A DNA stretch of 64,000 nt, from assembly GCA_011800805.1 (NCBI GenBank), contig MPNW01000166.1, positions 4,786 through 68,785 of the forward strand, given 5' to 3'. The DNA comes from Hirudo medicinalis. Lineage: Eukaryota; Annelida; Clitellata; Hirudinida; Hirudinidae. Shown here piece by piece: positions 25,940 through 36,712 of the stretch. A program made the translations under genes and the position numbers. The notes under the pieces were generated by a model. The model was not told where the DNA came from, did not search any database, and saw only the letters and a list, made by a program, of their open reading frames with translations. The stretch's first letter is position 1. Every line of letters starts with the position of its first letter.

Positions 25940-26194
25940 TTTTTTTAACTGCGTTTGGGTCTAAGTAAACAAGCGGCTTGATTTTTCGATAGAAATATTT
26001 GAAATTAATTTAAAGTTTCATTTGACATCTTTTATATCTATAATTTTCACCATATCCGGAATTATGNTTTTTTTAACTGCGTTTGGGTCTAAGTAAACAA
26101 GCGGCTTGATTTTTCGATAGAAATATTTGAAATTAATTTAAAGTTTCATTTGACATCTTTTATATCTATAATTTTCACCATATCCGGAATTATG
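25940..26194. repeat. Exact 127-bp direct repeat around a single N (right anchor)
   Basis: 25940-26066 and 26068-26194 are identical, with N at 26067. The same 127 bp is at 19830-19956. Downstream of 26194 the sequence is single-copy again. Confidence 0.95.
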
Positions 26195-27290
26195 TGAAAT
26201 AAAAACATTTCTGTTCCTTTTAATCTTCTGTTATTTAAAAATCCTACAAATTGTATATAATGCCATGTTGTTTAGAAATACCTTGCTATGATTTCAAATT
26301 GTTAACTTTGTTTAAGCTGCTTGTTTTCATTACCATGGTCAGTCTGACAGGGGAAGCATGTGCTTAAGTCTGACCATTACTTTTTAGTAATATTTAAGAA
26401 TCATTGGAAAAATCCGAGAATAGAATCGAAGGAAATTCAAGGGCATGTCAGCTCGAGAAACACAGCATGCCAAATCTCATGGCATTGGACATTGAAAAAT
26501 GTATATTTTAATGTTATTATTCTAATTATAATTTAGGCATAATTATAATTCTATTATAATATATTAATATATGTTGCTAAAGTACAACATGTAATTTTTA
26601 TTTTATATGCTTTTTGAGCTTCTTAGTGCTTACTTCATGTCTGTTCGATTAGGTTAATCATGCAAAACTGCGAGTTTTTATGATCTTTAAGAATACGAAA
26701 GTGCATCTTTGCCATCGACTGGTTTATTGCAATGAGTGCTTGAAGGATGCCCAGTGACTAAATGTAATAATTGTAGAAAATACTTGTTTATTGCGTTTTG
26801 TCTCATAGGCGTCCACAAAAACTATTCCAGGGGATTGAAGCATTTTATTTACAGAAAGTACTACACATTGGTTTTAAAGTTAAATTCTTGGAAAGACATA
26901 GGCTAAATCTGTTCCGACGGCGTTACAACTTACACTGTATCTATAATAACATAATAACAAAAATAAAGTAATTATAATTTAAATTATACTTTAATTTAGT
27001 CAGTCATGTTCAGCCTGTTCACAAAATACTCTAATCATCTAGGTTCTTGTCAGAAATGTTCTGTTTTTTTCACACTTCACGATTACAGGATTTGTGTGCA
27101 AAAATTATTTAATGACATATTACCAGGGTTGTAACAACATTGTCAGTAAAGCGATAAGAAAACATATTTCTAATGTTGTGGAAAGGTTTCCTTTAATATA
27201 TTTATAAAGGATATATAAATTGGTTTCATGCATTCGGAATGTTCAATGAGTTTTCTCTTCTATTTCGGAATAAATTAAAAACTTGAAACA
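26195..27290. other. Intergenic, no gene recognised
   Basis: AT-rich. I see nothing coding or repetitive beyond short AT tracts near 26520-26570. Confidence 0.5.
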
Positions 27291-30282
27291 CTAAGGAACT
27301 GGGCATGGATTGGCTTCCACAATTGGCTGCAGCTGGAAAACGCACGTACTCGACGCCGAATAATGATTTCTCTTGTTCATGAGGTCCTTGTATTGATCTG
27401 ACAGAAAATTTGTGCTAATTTTAATTCTTATTGAATCTTAAAAATAATTGTTAATTATCTTTCGGCGACTGATATGCAAATTATAAATGAAAGCAACAGC
27501 AAATTTCTAATAGGTATCAATTGTGCAGTAGGAGTCTGGGAGAGGACTCTGTGGACACCTAAAGATGAATATCACTCGAAACTTCGTGTCCATTTATTAT
27601 CATTCCTACCTGATTTCATCGCCTCCTCGAAAACTTGACAAGATGGCCAAAAGTTGATGATAAGATAGTTCGGATCCCAGAGTCCTTTGACTTTGTGAAT
27701 GCAATCCGATGGGGCACTCACTACACCAGCGCATGCCCCCCAATAATTGAGGACATCCTTGGCTTCACAGGCATAATTGTGCTCAAATGAAGCCAAATCG
27801 TGTAAGCATAAGTCGAGAATTTGCACGAAATTCTTTGTTGGTGCTTTGAACAATTTGATAAACTTAATTTGAGTTGTACCTTAACAGATTAAATGAAATA
27901 CCGTATTTCCCTAAGCGTAGGACTCGCTTTATTCGAAAAATCTATGGTCTAATAACTGGGTGCGTCTTAAACAGTGGATGTTTAATGGATTTACAGATTT
28001 TTTTACTTTCCTTGATGAGAAATTGTAATAAAACCTGACTTCAATAACTTTAAGCAACAATTTACAAAATTCGGTTCCCGCAATCAAGGCGCGTCTTAGA
28101 CTTGGGAGCGTCTTATACATGAGGAAATACGGTAATTCGAAATGTGAAGCAGATGGATATTTTATGATTTTAATTTTAAGATTGGGGAAATTCATTAGGT
28201 AATAAATGTAAATGATGCACTATCACAAAGAAAGGTGACGAGAGTCTAAGTAGCTAGAAAACAAGAAATAACAAATGAAAGTTATTGACAACGATTCAGA
28301 AATACCTGGTATATGCCTTAAAGGCACAATTAGCATGTCGACACCTCTTAGCCAATCGGGTTGCTTTATTTCAGGCACGCTGTCCTTCCACAGCTCAGCC
28401 TCCCTAAGACTTTTAAAAGTCAAAATAGCCACTCCCATTGTGCCAGGCCAACTGCCCTCAATGACCCTGAGCTAAGTATTTAACACTAATGGCCATAAAC
28501 AAGAGCAAAAATTGTTATTAAGGTAAGCAGCAATAGGCAATAGTAATAATCAGGATTTAAAGCATAAACACTAAATAATATGTATAGTTTAATAGATAAA
28601 ATAGAATTATCTCACAGCTAGTTTCACATTTGCATATTAATGAAGTTATACATAAATTACAGCAATAATAAGACAATATTCATTGTCGTATAACCGATGT
28701 TGTTATTCCGGATATGCAACCGCTGTAATTATTGTGAATGGACAAGGTCTTCATTAGTGCATTCTTACAGGTCAACGTAAGGTCGTAAGGGAATCTTATG
28801 ATGACAAAGACAGGACCCTGGTGCAAGAAGTGGTACATGAAGTACATGTACATTATGTACATGAAGAACAACTTGCATGAGTGGAACTTTGCACAAATTA
28901 AAATTTAAACTGCTCTCAGCAGGGACGTCATTTCAGCATTTTGGGAGGTCGAACTCATGCAGAATTTGGTGAGATTACCTTTTTTGCCTCTCCCTGAAAG
29001 TCAAAAGGGCGAAGCAGTTATCCCGGAGGAACAGGAGTTAGGACCATTTACCCCCCACCAAATTACGTCCCTGCCTCGCAGTTTAATGTTTTAAGTTAAT
29101 CGTGAAAGCTCAGTAAAACAACTAGTTTTTATGAATAAATTGGTTAAATTTTAATTTACGTTCATTTAGTTAAAAATTTTAATTAAAATTCCGCTAGATG
29201 GGAGAAACATCACCCTGTGTTGCTTCAATAGTGACATCTCAGTTTATCTAAAATGTAGATATTGCACTTTGAATGAAATTTTAGGTCGATAAAAAGGTTT
29301 TAAATCAATTAAAATTAATTGTAATAAATTTGTAATAATTGATTTATTTTTCAACAAATTATTTTGGAATACACATAATTTGAGTTGAAGACTTAAAAGG
29401 CTTAATGTGGAATCTTAATATTTCATAGAATATTTGGATATTCTTGCCACAAAATGTCAAATAAATGTAAATAAAATCAAAGAGACAAATAAGAATAAAA
29501 ACCTGGTAAGAGGCAAAAACTGGCTCGATATCTTGGTGAGCGCGTGTTAGATTTTAGGGAAAATGACGTCACTCGGTTAGGTCACACATAATGCACTTGC
29601 AAAAAGTGAAATGGAATTAGACTGCGTTCAAATAAATCATTTAAAACCGAATGACTGTAATTGTTCTTATTATCATTTAAGTGTTCGTTTATTTCTGTTA
29701 AACATTTTTTATTGCAAAAGTTGATCACGTTAAGCACTAAATGTTGTTGTTAACAAAAATTGTAGGAAAATTTGTGGAATTTGCTTCATCAATTATCTGT
29801 TGGTTGCCAGAAAATGCACGTTTATTATTTTAAAATGTAATTTATTTGATGATTGTTACATTTTATAATACCGCTCTAACATTTCTAATATTTATAGATT
29901 TAATATTATTTATTTAATATTTAAATAATTTAATAATATGAATAAATATAAACATAATATTTAACAATATTATTAAATATAAAGAATGAAACTACAAATC
30001 GAAGTTCACTTTTAATTTTTTTCAAAACTTTCCTTCACAATCACGAGTAGTTTACAATTTTAATAGATGGAAGTCGACAACATGGATTTAGAAGAACTGT
30101 TTCAAAGATGCTCCGATTAACAAAACGATGCTCTCATAATGATCCATTTAGAAAGAGCATCTATTAAGTGAATCAGATGTCTTGAACAGCATAGGTCGCA
30201 GTTCAAAAGTCGGCAGACGAATGCAGGCATGGTTCTTACCTGGTGCAGTTGCAATTAAACCGCCTATATAATTCGCCTGCAT
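27291..30282 (-). CDS. Protein with two DUF1330 (dimeric alpha-beta barrel) repeats
   Basis: Five minus-strand exons join in phase: 30282-30240, 28817-28769, 28466-28306, 27843-27610 and 27397-27291, giving 197 residues. The second repeat is complete, with NYWGACAGVVSAP, then GLWDPNYLIINFW and FEEAMKSDQYKDLM, matching DUF1330 (YGG...G, EGxWDP, LVIIEFPS, AxxWYxSPEYQ). The first repeat has NYIGGLIATAPG, VIEGSWPGTMGVAILTF and LWKDSVP, but its N-terminal strand is missing from this model, so an upstream exon probably exists. Between the first repeat's APG and VIEG lies a 16-residue insertion (exon 28817-28769) supported only by splice phase. DUF1330 proteins are ferredoxin-like small proteins of unknown reaction, best known from bacteria. 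A small transposon sits in the intron at 27901-28132. Confidence 0.7.
27901..28132. mobile_element. MITE of the Tc1/mariner/pogo group
   Basis: Terminal inverted repeats CCGTATTTCC and GGAAATACGG with TA on both outer sides (27899-27900 and 28133-28134). The 232-bp body encodes no transposase and contains internal GCGTCTTA-type subterminal repeats. It lies in an intron of the DUF1330 gene. Confidence 0.75.
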
Positions 30283-31916
30283 TTGAACGTTTAGAAATGA
30301 GATGATGATGATGTGACTTAGTGATTAGAAAAGATGGGGGTTTGGTGGGGTGATTGGCTGAATAGTGAGTAAGCGAAGCGATGAAAATGAAGTAAACGCT
30401 ATGCTTTATCGGTGTTATGACTGGAAAAATGTTTATTTTCCTATTCCAGCCGCTTTGCAGAGCCGCTCTTCTCTCGCACTCCAATGACATCATCATTCAA
30501 CCGGCAGGTCTTAATTCTTCCAAACTAAAAAGAATGCAGTGCTGTTGCAACTTGGTGGAAACATTTCAGAATAGCAACAGACGTCGCGGCGTTTATCTAG
30601 AGTCGTTACGGTCCCGGCCTCAAATCGCTTTTGAAGCTTGCGTCGCGACCTAAATAGGTCGGACATGTTGGAAACAGCTGATGATCGAGTTTAGAAAGCC
30701 TCACAAAGCAGCTAATTTTCTGATTTTCACCTCTCTGAACTGCCTGAAGTCATGGCGTGACTTTCGTCATCTTTTGACGATCTATTTCGTTGATTTATTA
30801 TTTTTTAAACCAATAAATAGGCAAGACGAATGCCATGAAAGCGTTTGATGCGCCCTTATTGTCTTCTATTCAAATAATGACATTGATGACGCCATTGCGT
30901 CAATGACCTACAAGTGGGTAACAGTGGATAGGTAGAAGGCAAGAATAGTAATATTGAGTATTAATTTGCAAAACCGCATTATAATATTCGTTATCTTAAG
31001 ATATTTTAGTAGATTAAATTTTTAATTAATTTTTTTATGAGATACTAATTCCATTAAAATGTTATATTATTAAATTATATTATAAACAAAATTATATTAT
31101 AGTTATAATTTTAACAATATAATGGAATTAATAATAATAATAAATATTATAAATAATAATAATTATAATTAATATAATAACAATATAATAACTATAATAA
31201 TAACAATAATAATAAACTTATTGCTAACATTACCACTATTGCTATTTTTAGCATTATTATTACGCGGCTTCTGCAGTGGCAAGAATTAGGATGCAAGCGA
31301 TATCTTCTCGGTAAATCTACACCTTGGCCGAAAGCGTGTGTTTCCAGAGTAACAAACAACAAATGTATAATTATATTAAGGACAACATTCACGATCAATG
31401 CAATAACAGAAAAAATTGCAGAAAATGATTAGTCTTGTAAAATTAGTCCTATGAAATGCTGAAAATCTAAGTACAGATTTAAAAAAAACAGTAAAACATT
31501 TTCGTCCATGGCAGTATTTACTTCTTGGGCTAAGCGTGCCGGCTGCTCAGCACGGAATATTTCAGAGGCGTGAGAACATTGTTTTGATTTATTGCTCGCC
31601 AAAGCATGCTTCGGTTTGTCTGATGACGTCGGTGATAGTTTTGGTGATGAGGAAAGTGGTGTTGGAGTCGGGTATAATTATATCGGGGATGATGATGATT
31701 GTTGTTGTGATGGTGACGAAAGAAGAGGCAGCTTACAGAAAGCAGTTTTTGATAAAACCGATTCTTGAAAACTTTCAGATCCCCACCAATTTTGAACAAT
31801 AGCAATAATAATGAAGTTAGGGCTAGACTCTAAAGTTAAAAAAACAAATAAAGTGGTCTGATCTAAAACTAGAAAAGACCACGTCGTCACAAACTTGCAA
31901 ACATCCGTGCGAAAAC
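30283..31916. other. No gene recognised
   Basis: 30283-30700 has moderately higher GC and may hold the 5' end of the DUF1330 gene. 30960-31230 is extremely AT-rich with ATAATAATA runs. Open frames here have no recognisable content. Confidence 0.4.
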
Positions 31917-32186
31917 ATGAGCACAAATCGAGAACAAGAAGAAATGAAACTGACGGATGCACAGCCACAAGAATGGCAAGGGGCAATGCTAAGCAATACG
32001 GGCACATCTTCCTGGTGCCTAGAAGTTTGCAAGCTTGCTTCTAAAGAGCTTGGAGCAAGCCGGCGGAGTCTGCAAAAGTTGGAGCAACACGGCAGCATTG
32101 GAGACCTTGAACTACAGACGCACCCATTAAGGCGCGGAGAATCCCAGAGCTTGGAGTTTTTCATGCGAGACTTTATCATCGCATGA
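31917..32186 (+). CDS. Unrecognised open reading frame, 89 codons
   Basis: An ATG-initiated frame beginning MSTNREQEEMKLTDAQ, rich in Glu, Gln, Ser and Leu. The opposite strand is also open, so coding status is unclear. No domain, intron signals or homologue is recognised, and a (TTG)n run follows at once. Confidence 0.25.
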   Translation: MSTNREQEEMKLTDAQPQEWQGAMLSNTGTSSWCLEVCKLASKELGASRRSLQKLEQHGSIGDLELQTHPLRRGESQSLEFFMRDFIIA

Positions 32187-35100
32187 TATTATTATTATTA
32201 TTGCTGTTGTTGTTGTTGTTGTTGTTGCCAATACCATCGTGACATCATTATTCATTGTTATAATAATGTTGCAATAAATTACTCATACAATTAACTTAAT
32301 TAGGAGCAATTAGGTAATCATGCTCATAGTGATACAGCTATAGAATGTTACATAACAATGCCATCATTAACGTTAAGGAATGTTAACAATGTCATTATTA
32401 TGATTGTTAAGTAATTACCATATAATATATCCACTGTATCTAAATATTATATAATAATTATAATTAATTGATATTTAAGCATGCCGGTTATTGCATAGAT
32501 TTATCATTAATGGAAGTGCCACTGTTCGTAATAATAATAATCTTATTATTGCTATTTTATCCAACGCTTATTTTCCATTTTTCAACTAGTTCAATTTATT
32601 AAAAACATAACCTATGAAACTATTAAATTAGCTTCTTCAACGTCTCCATAGTTACCTGTGCGGCGTAAACATTTCACAAAGTCGAAGAAATGCCAGACGA
32701 CCACGAGCTGAGAATGATTAAAACAACAAGATTATCAGCGCATCGACAGGAAGTGGTGAATTGGTGAATACAACGGCAAAACGGTAACGATGGTAGGCTA
32801 CGGTAACGGTATGATAACCTAACAGTTTAATTCGGGGAGTTGGCTGTAATTTCCTCTCGGGAAATACCTCACTGATTACAGGCTCGTTGAATAGGTAGCA
32901 GCAGCGAGAGGGAATGAACTTCCCCGACCAAAACAACCACATGGAGCCAGTGCAGTCGACATGGTAGCGTCAGTCTTTAATGTATGTAATAAGTGCATTG
33001 AACTCCCTCAGGGAGAGATAAGACTAGCAGTTCCTGTGATATTTAATCAGAAGATACGATAAGTAAAGTTTGCACAGAAATCGTGCGGCAGAATTGGAGA
33101 CGTCTCGACATGGTGAATGATGTTCAAAATGAAGTCTGTTATGGAATGATAAAGTGGTAGCAACATTAATTGGTTAATTGTAATCACATTAAAGGATTAT
33201 TGTGATATTTCTGTTATTCCTGAAATAAATGTGAATAAGAACCACTAATAATAATAATTACAATAACCGTGTCATCAACCGCCAGCAACTATTTATAGGA
33301 TAGTTTATAATGACCAGGGCATAGCTAATTCCAAGGAAATAGTTATAAAACTGCCGAATAACTTTAATGCAAGCTGTAACAAACATCACTCTCCCCAACG
33401 CCTCACCATCTTACTTCCATCCATCCGACTGATGTAGCGCTTCATTCGCTAATGGACGTCCGATGTTTTTAATTTGTGGAAGAGGTTAATTGGATGAAAG
33501 TGATATCTGATGATTAATGAATATTCATTAATTGAGTCCTCACTGAATGATGGGCACATGGTACACTAATTAATAAACATGCGAAGCCATCCGTCAATCA
33601 CTCGATTGTTATTGAAGATGGATTCTAATAACCACTATCCAGGTGGTTGTCAAGGTGGCTTTTACTATCTTTGGGTTATCTTTGGAAATTATGCTTCCAT
33701 GGTAACCACGATTAAGTCTGCAAATGTCGGAAAACACTTTCATTGGTAGCAGAATAATTAATATTAAAGATTATGTGAATAAAGTTGTAATTTAGAATGA
33801 CATTAATTAATATTGTTAATTATTTAATAACAATAATATGATATATTACAATGTATGATATACGATATTAATAAATATTATATAAAAAAATTTGATCTCA
33901 TGTGAAATATGCACAATAATACTCAATTTATCAGGTAAGCACAAATTTTACATTAACCAATCATTAAAGTGTATTCTTACACACCTTTTCCAAATAATTT
34001 TTTCACCATAAAAATATACAAGAAAAGAATCACTACATCAACACAATTTTCTTCTGCTCACCATCAGACCTATTTCCACACGGCTGCATAGAAAAATGAA
34101 GCACCAATCGCCATCACCATTACTACCATCATTACTACCAACATCATCATCATCATCATCACCATTATCACTCGTAATCATTACCACAACGACCGGTAGT
34201 GGGCACGAAAGTTTGTGCAACAAAGTAGCACAGTTCTTTTGCATCTTCAGGCAGGAAAACTTGAGGCGCACAAGATATCTGGAGAGATGAACAAAGAATA
34301 TAGAAGATGATGATGGGGAAAGTGAGAGAGGGCACGGATGGTACACGTGGAGGCGTGCAACGAGATAGCAACTATCTGCACACGTACGTATGATCCGTCG
34401 GAACGTTTCTGCACTCACGCATCCTCACACATCCTCAGATTCCCTTGCGTGCAATTGGAAAGCGCTCTGGCCATTGTGTACAGAGTAGGATGCTACAGGC
34501 TGTCGGCCAAATATAAAGGAGTCGAGATGTTCGACTCGACAGGATTGAAAAGTTTTCAGACTCTTCAGCAGTGTTCTGCGATCGTTTGCAAACGAGCGAC
34601 TTAGTGCTACTTTCTTGTCGATTTCTTAAGTATTACATTACTTACATTACTGAAGATCATTACCGATCTGTTGAATCCGAATCTCCCCTGTTTCTCGATT
34701 TCTCCAGCAGAGGTCAAAATGGTAAGGTCTATACCTTTAATTTCCAGGTTCCTTGGCGATTCCAGTTTCCAATAAAGTTTCAGCCGCAGGCTACATTGCT
34801 TCGGTTTATGTGGTAGGTTTGGTGGAGACAGAATTTAGTTATTTCCACCTATTAATCATCCATCTTTTAACGATGCCATCTCTTTTTCTCTCCCCTTTTT
34901 CCAGTTCTCTCCTTTTAGCAGAGATGACGAACAGGCAGTGATGGATGGGAGGACGCGGACGAAAACGAGTACTATTTCCTCGAGCGCATGAAGAAAAGGA
35001 TGCTCTCAGACCAAGCCTTTGGAAGCTCAAGGCGTTATAGAAGCATATCTGCTTACTCTTTCTCTCGGGTTATGAGATAAGGAGGGAGAAGAGGAGATTA

Positions 35101-36487
35101 CAGAGTCGAAAAGATGAAGCCAAAGATAGAACAAAGATTCAAAATGGTGAGTCAGTAGTGGCAGCTGTATTCACTACTACAACCGCCTACACGTGGCATG
35201 CTCCAAGGTGGTGAGTCGCCGACTGTGTGCCACAACATCTTGGGCTGCGGCGGCTGCTATGGTGGTGATGCTTTGGGTTAAACAATGGGAAAAATTTTGA
35301 TTTTTGAGACCGTGAGTGTTACGTACTTTTTTATGTTCCGTAGTTGTACTTTCTGTAACCTATGGAATGTAGAGAAGTATGCTGCGCTTCACGAGATCCT
35401 ACAACCTTAGAATCTTATTTCTCTTGTAATTGTGTTGGTATTAAATTAAACCTTAATTAAATTTGTGGGCTTAGTATTGAATTTCTTATTTCCGTAGCAG
35501 GATATTATGATTGAAAACATTATTTTGCATTTTTGTCTCAATAATTTATTGTAGAATTGTTTGCTTTGCTTAAATAAATCGATTTACTTTTAGTAGTTCT
35601 TGCTTTATTGTGGCTGTAAACAGCCCGAAAAAAACACCAGCAAAATCGCGTGACCTGCTTACCTCGATTATAATAAATTATGCTAATACGTGAAATTGAA
35701 ATTTCCAAGTTACGAGCTGACACGAGGGAGTCAGTCTGCTTTCTCATCCATAAGCACATTCACTCATTCCTTAGGAATAACTGGGTAGCACAAAATATTC
35801 AGAGAGCTAAAATTTAAATAGGAACAACTACTGAAACAGCACCCACTAAAATGTTTCGTGCAAGAAGACGTTTTGGCGTCACATGGATTGTTGTGGGAGA
35901 TTAATTTTATCAACAATTACGTAAATCTAATTTTGTAAATAAACAAATTGAAAAGTTTAGTCGAAATTTTTCGCTGTCGTGGCTAACTAAGTACGAGTAC
36001 GAAATTCTTAATGTTAGACTCGAGCGAAGTCCAAGCTGTTTTCAATTTGCATTTGGAGGCTATGATAACGATTGAGTTTGTGATGAATGATTGTGGTGAA
36101 TAGAATGAGTTTGGAATTATTGCAAACATGTCACACATATTAAGACGAAAACGAATCTTATACAATTTCAAAGCGATTTTCTTCACCGGTGGATGGCCTT
36201 ACCTTTCTATCATTACATAGCTACTTAGTCGAGACAGCCTTAACTCGTTATGGTTATGAATATTTATAAAATCAATATAAATAATTGACTGCCGAATTGA
36301 ATAAATTGTTTATTTGAGTGAGTGTGGTGTTATCACAGATTAATTTTTTATTGACATCGCATTTCATTGTCGTTCAAATCAGGAAAAGTCGCCCAATTTC
36401 AAAGGAAATTAATGTCTAACTGAAAATTAAAAAAAAAAAGCAAGTTCATGACTGAAAAAAATAAAAGATTAAATGTATGAGTCACTA
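32187..36487. other. No gene recognised; possible untranslated or orphan exons at 34.5-35.2 kb
   Basis: Includes (TTG)n at about 32202-32226 and (CAT)n at about 34144-34164. Between 34500 and 35200 the base composition is more balanced, and two ATG codons sit directly before donor-like sites (34720, ATG then GTAAGG; 35142, ATG then GTGAGT). Pyrimidine-rich acceptors occur near 34748 and 34903. I could not assemble a convincing protein, so no CDS is called. Confidence 0.35.
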
Positions 36488-36712
36488 AGGGATCATCCAT
36501 CAAAGATGTCCGCAAAACCGGGAAAGGGGGAGGTAGAGTCCAAAGCGGACTTTTGTTGAAAATGGGAGACATGGGGTTTAATGACAATGTGGATATCCGC
36601 ACAAATGTGTATAAAAATTGATAACAAATTGCGGATTTCCGCCGAAAGTGGACCAATGTGGACAGGGGGTAAATTGAGCATATTTTGTGGACGTCTTTTA
36701 TGGATGACCCCT
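36488..36712. mobile_element. MITE with long terminal inverted repeats
   Basis: The left end AGGGATCATCCATCAAAGAT and the right end (reverse complement AGGGGTCATCCATAAAAGAC) match over about 26 bp with four mismatches. The 225-bp body is non-coding. The target-site duplication is not clear. Confidence 0.7.

Larger units (their letters stand above)
19958..26066. other. Arm B of a two-branch assembly bubble
   Basis: It has the same ends as arm A and the same order of contents, with a truncated MERR gene, an extra degenerate eIF4A fragment, a diverged zinc-finger gene, a more decayed coiled-coil fragment and the shared SINE. Non-coding parts commonly align at roughly 80-90% with arm A by eye. 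Confidence 0.85.

Noticed and set aside
15392..26066. Simple biological tandem duplication of a 5-kb unit
   Set aside because: Not excluded, but the exact 127-bp ends with a single N at each join fit graph-branch concatenation better.
27572..27609. Reading the DUF1330 exon through to the stop at 27572
   Set aside because: A GTAGGA donor at 27609 joins in phase to 27397-27291, which supplies the conserved end of the domain.
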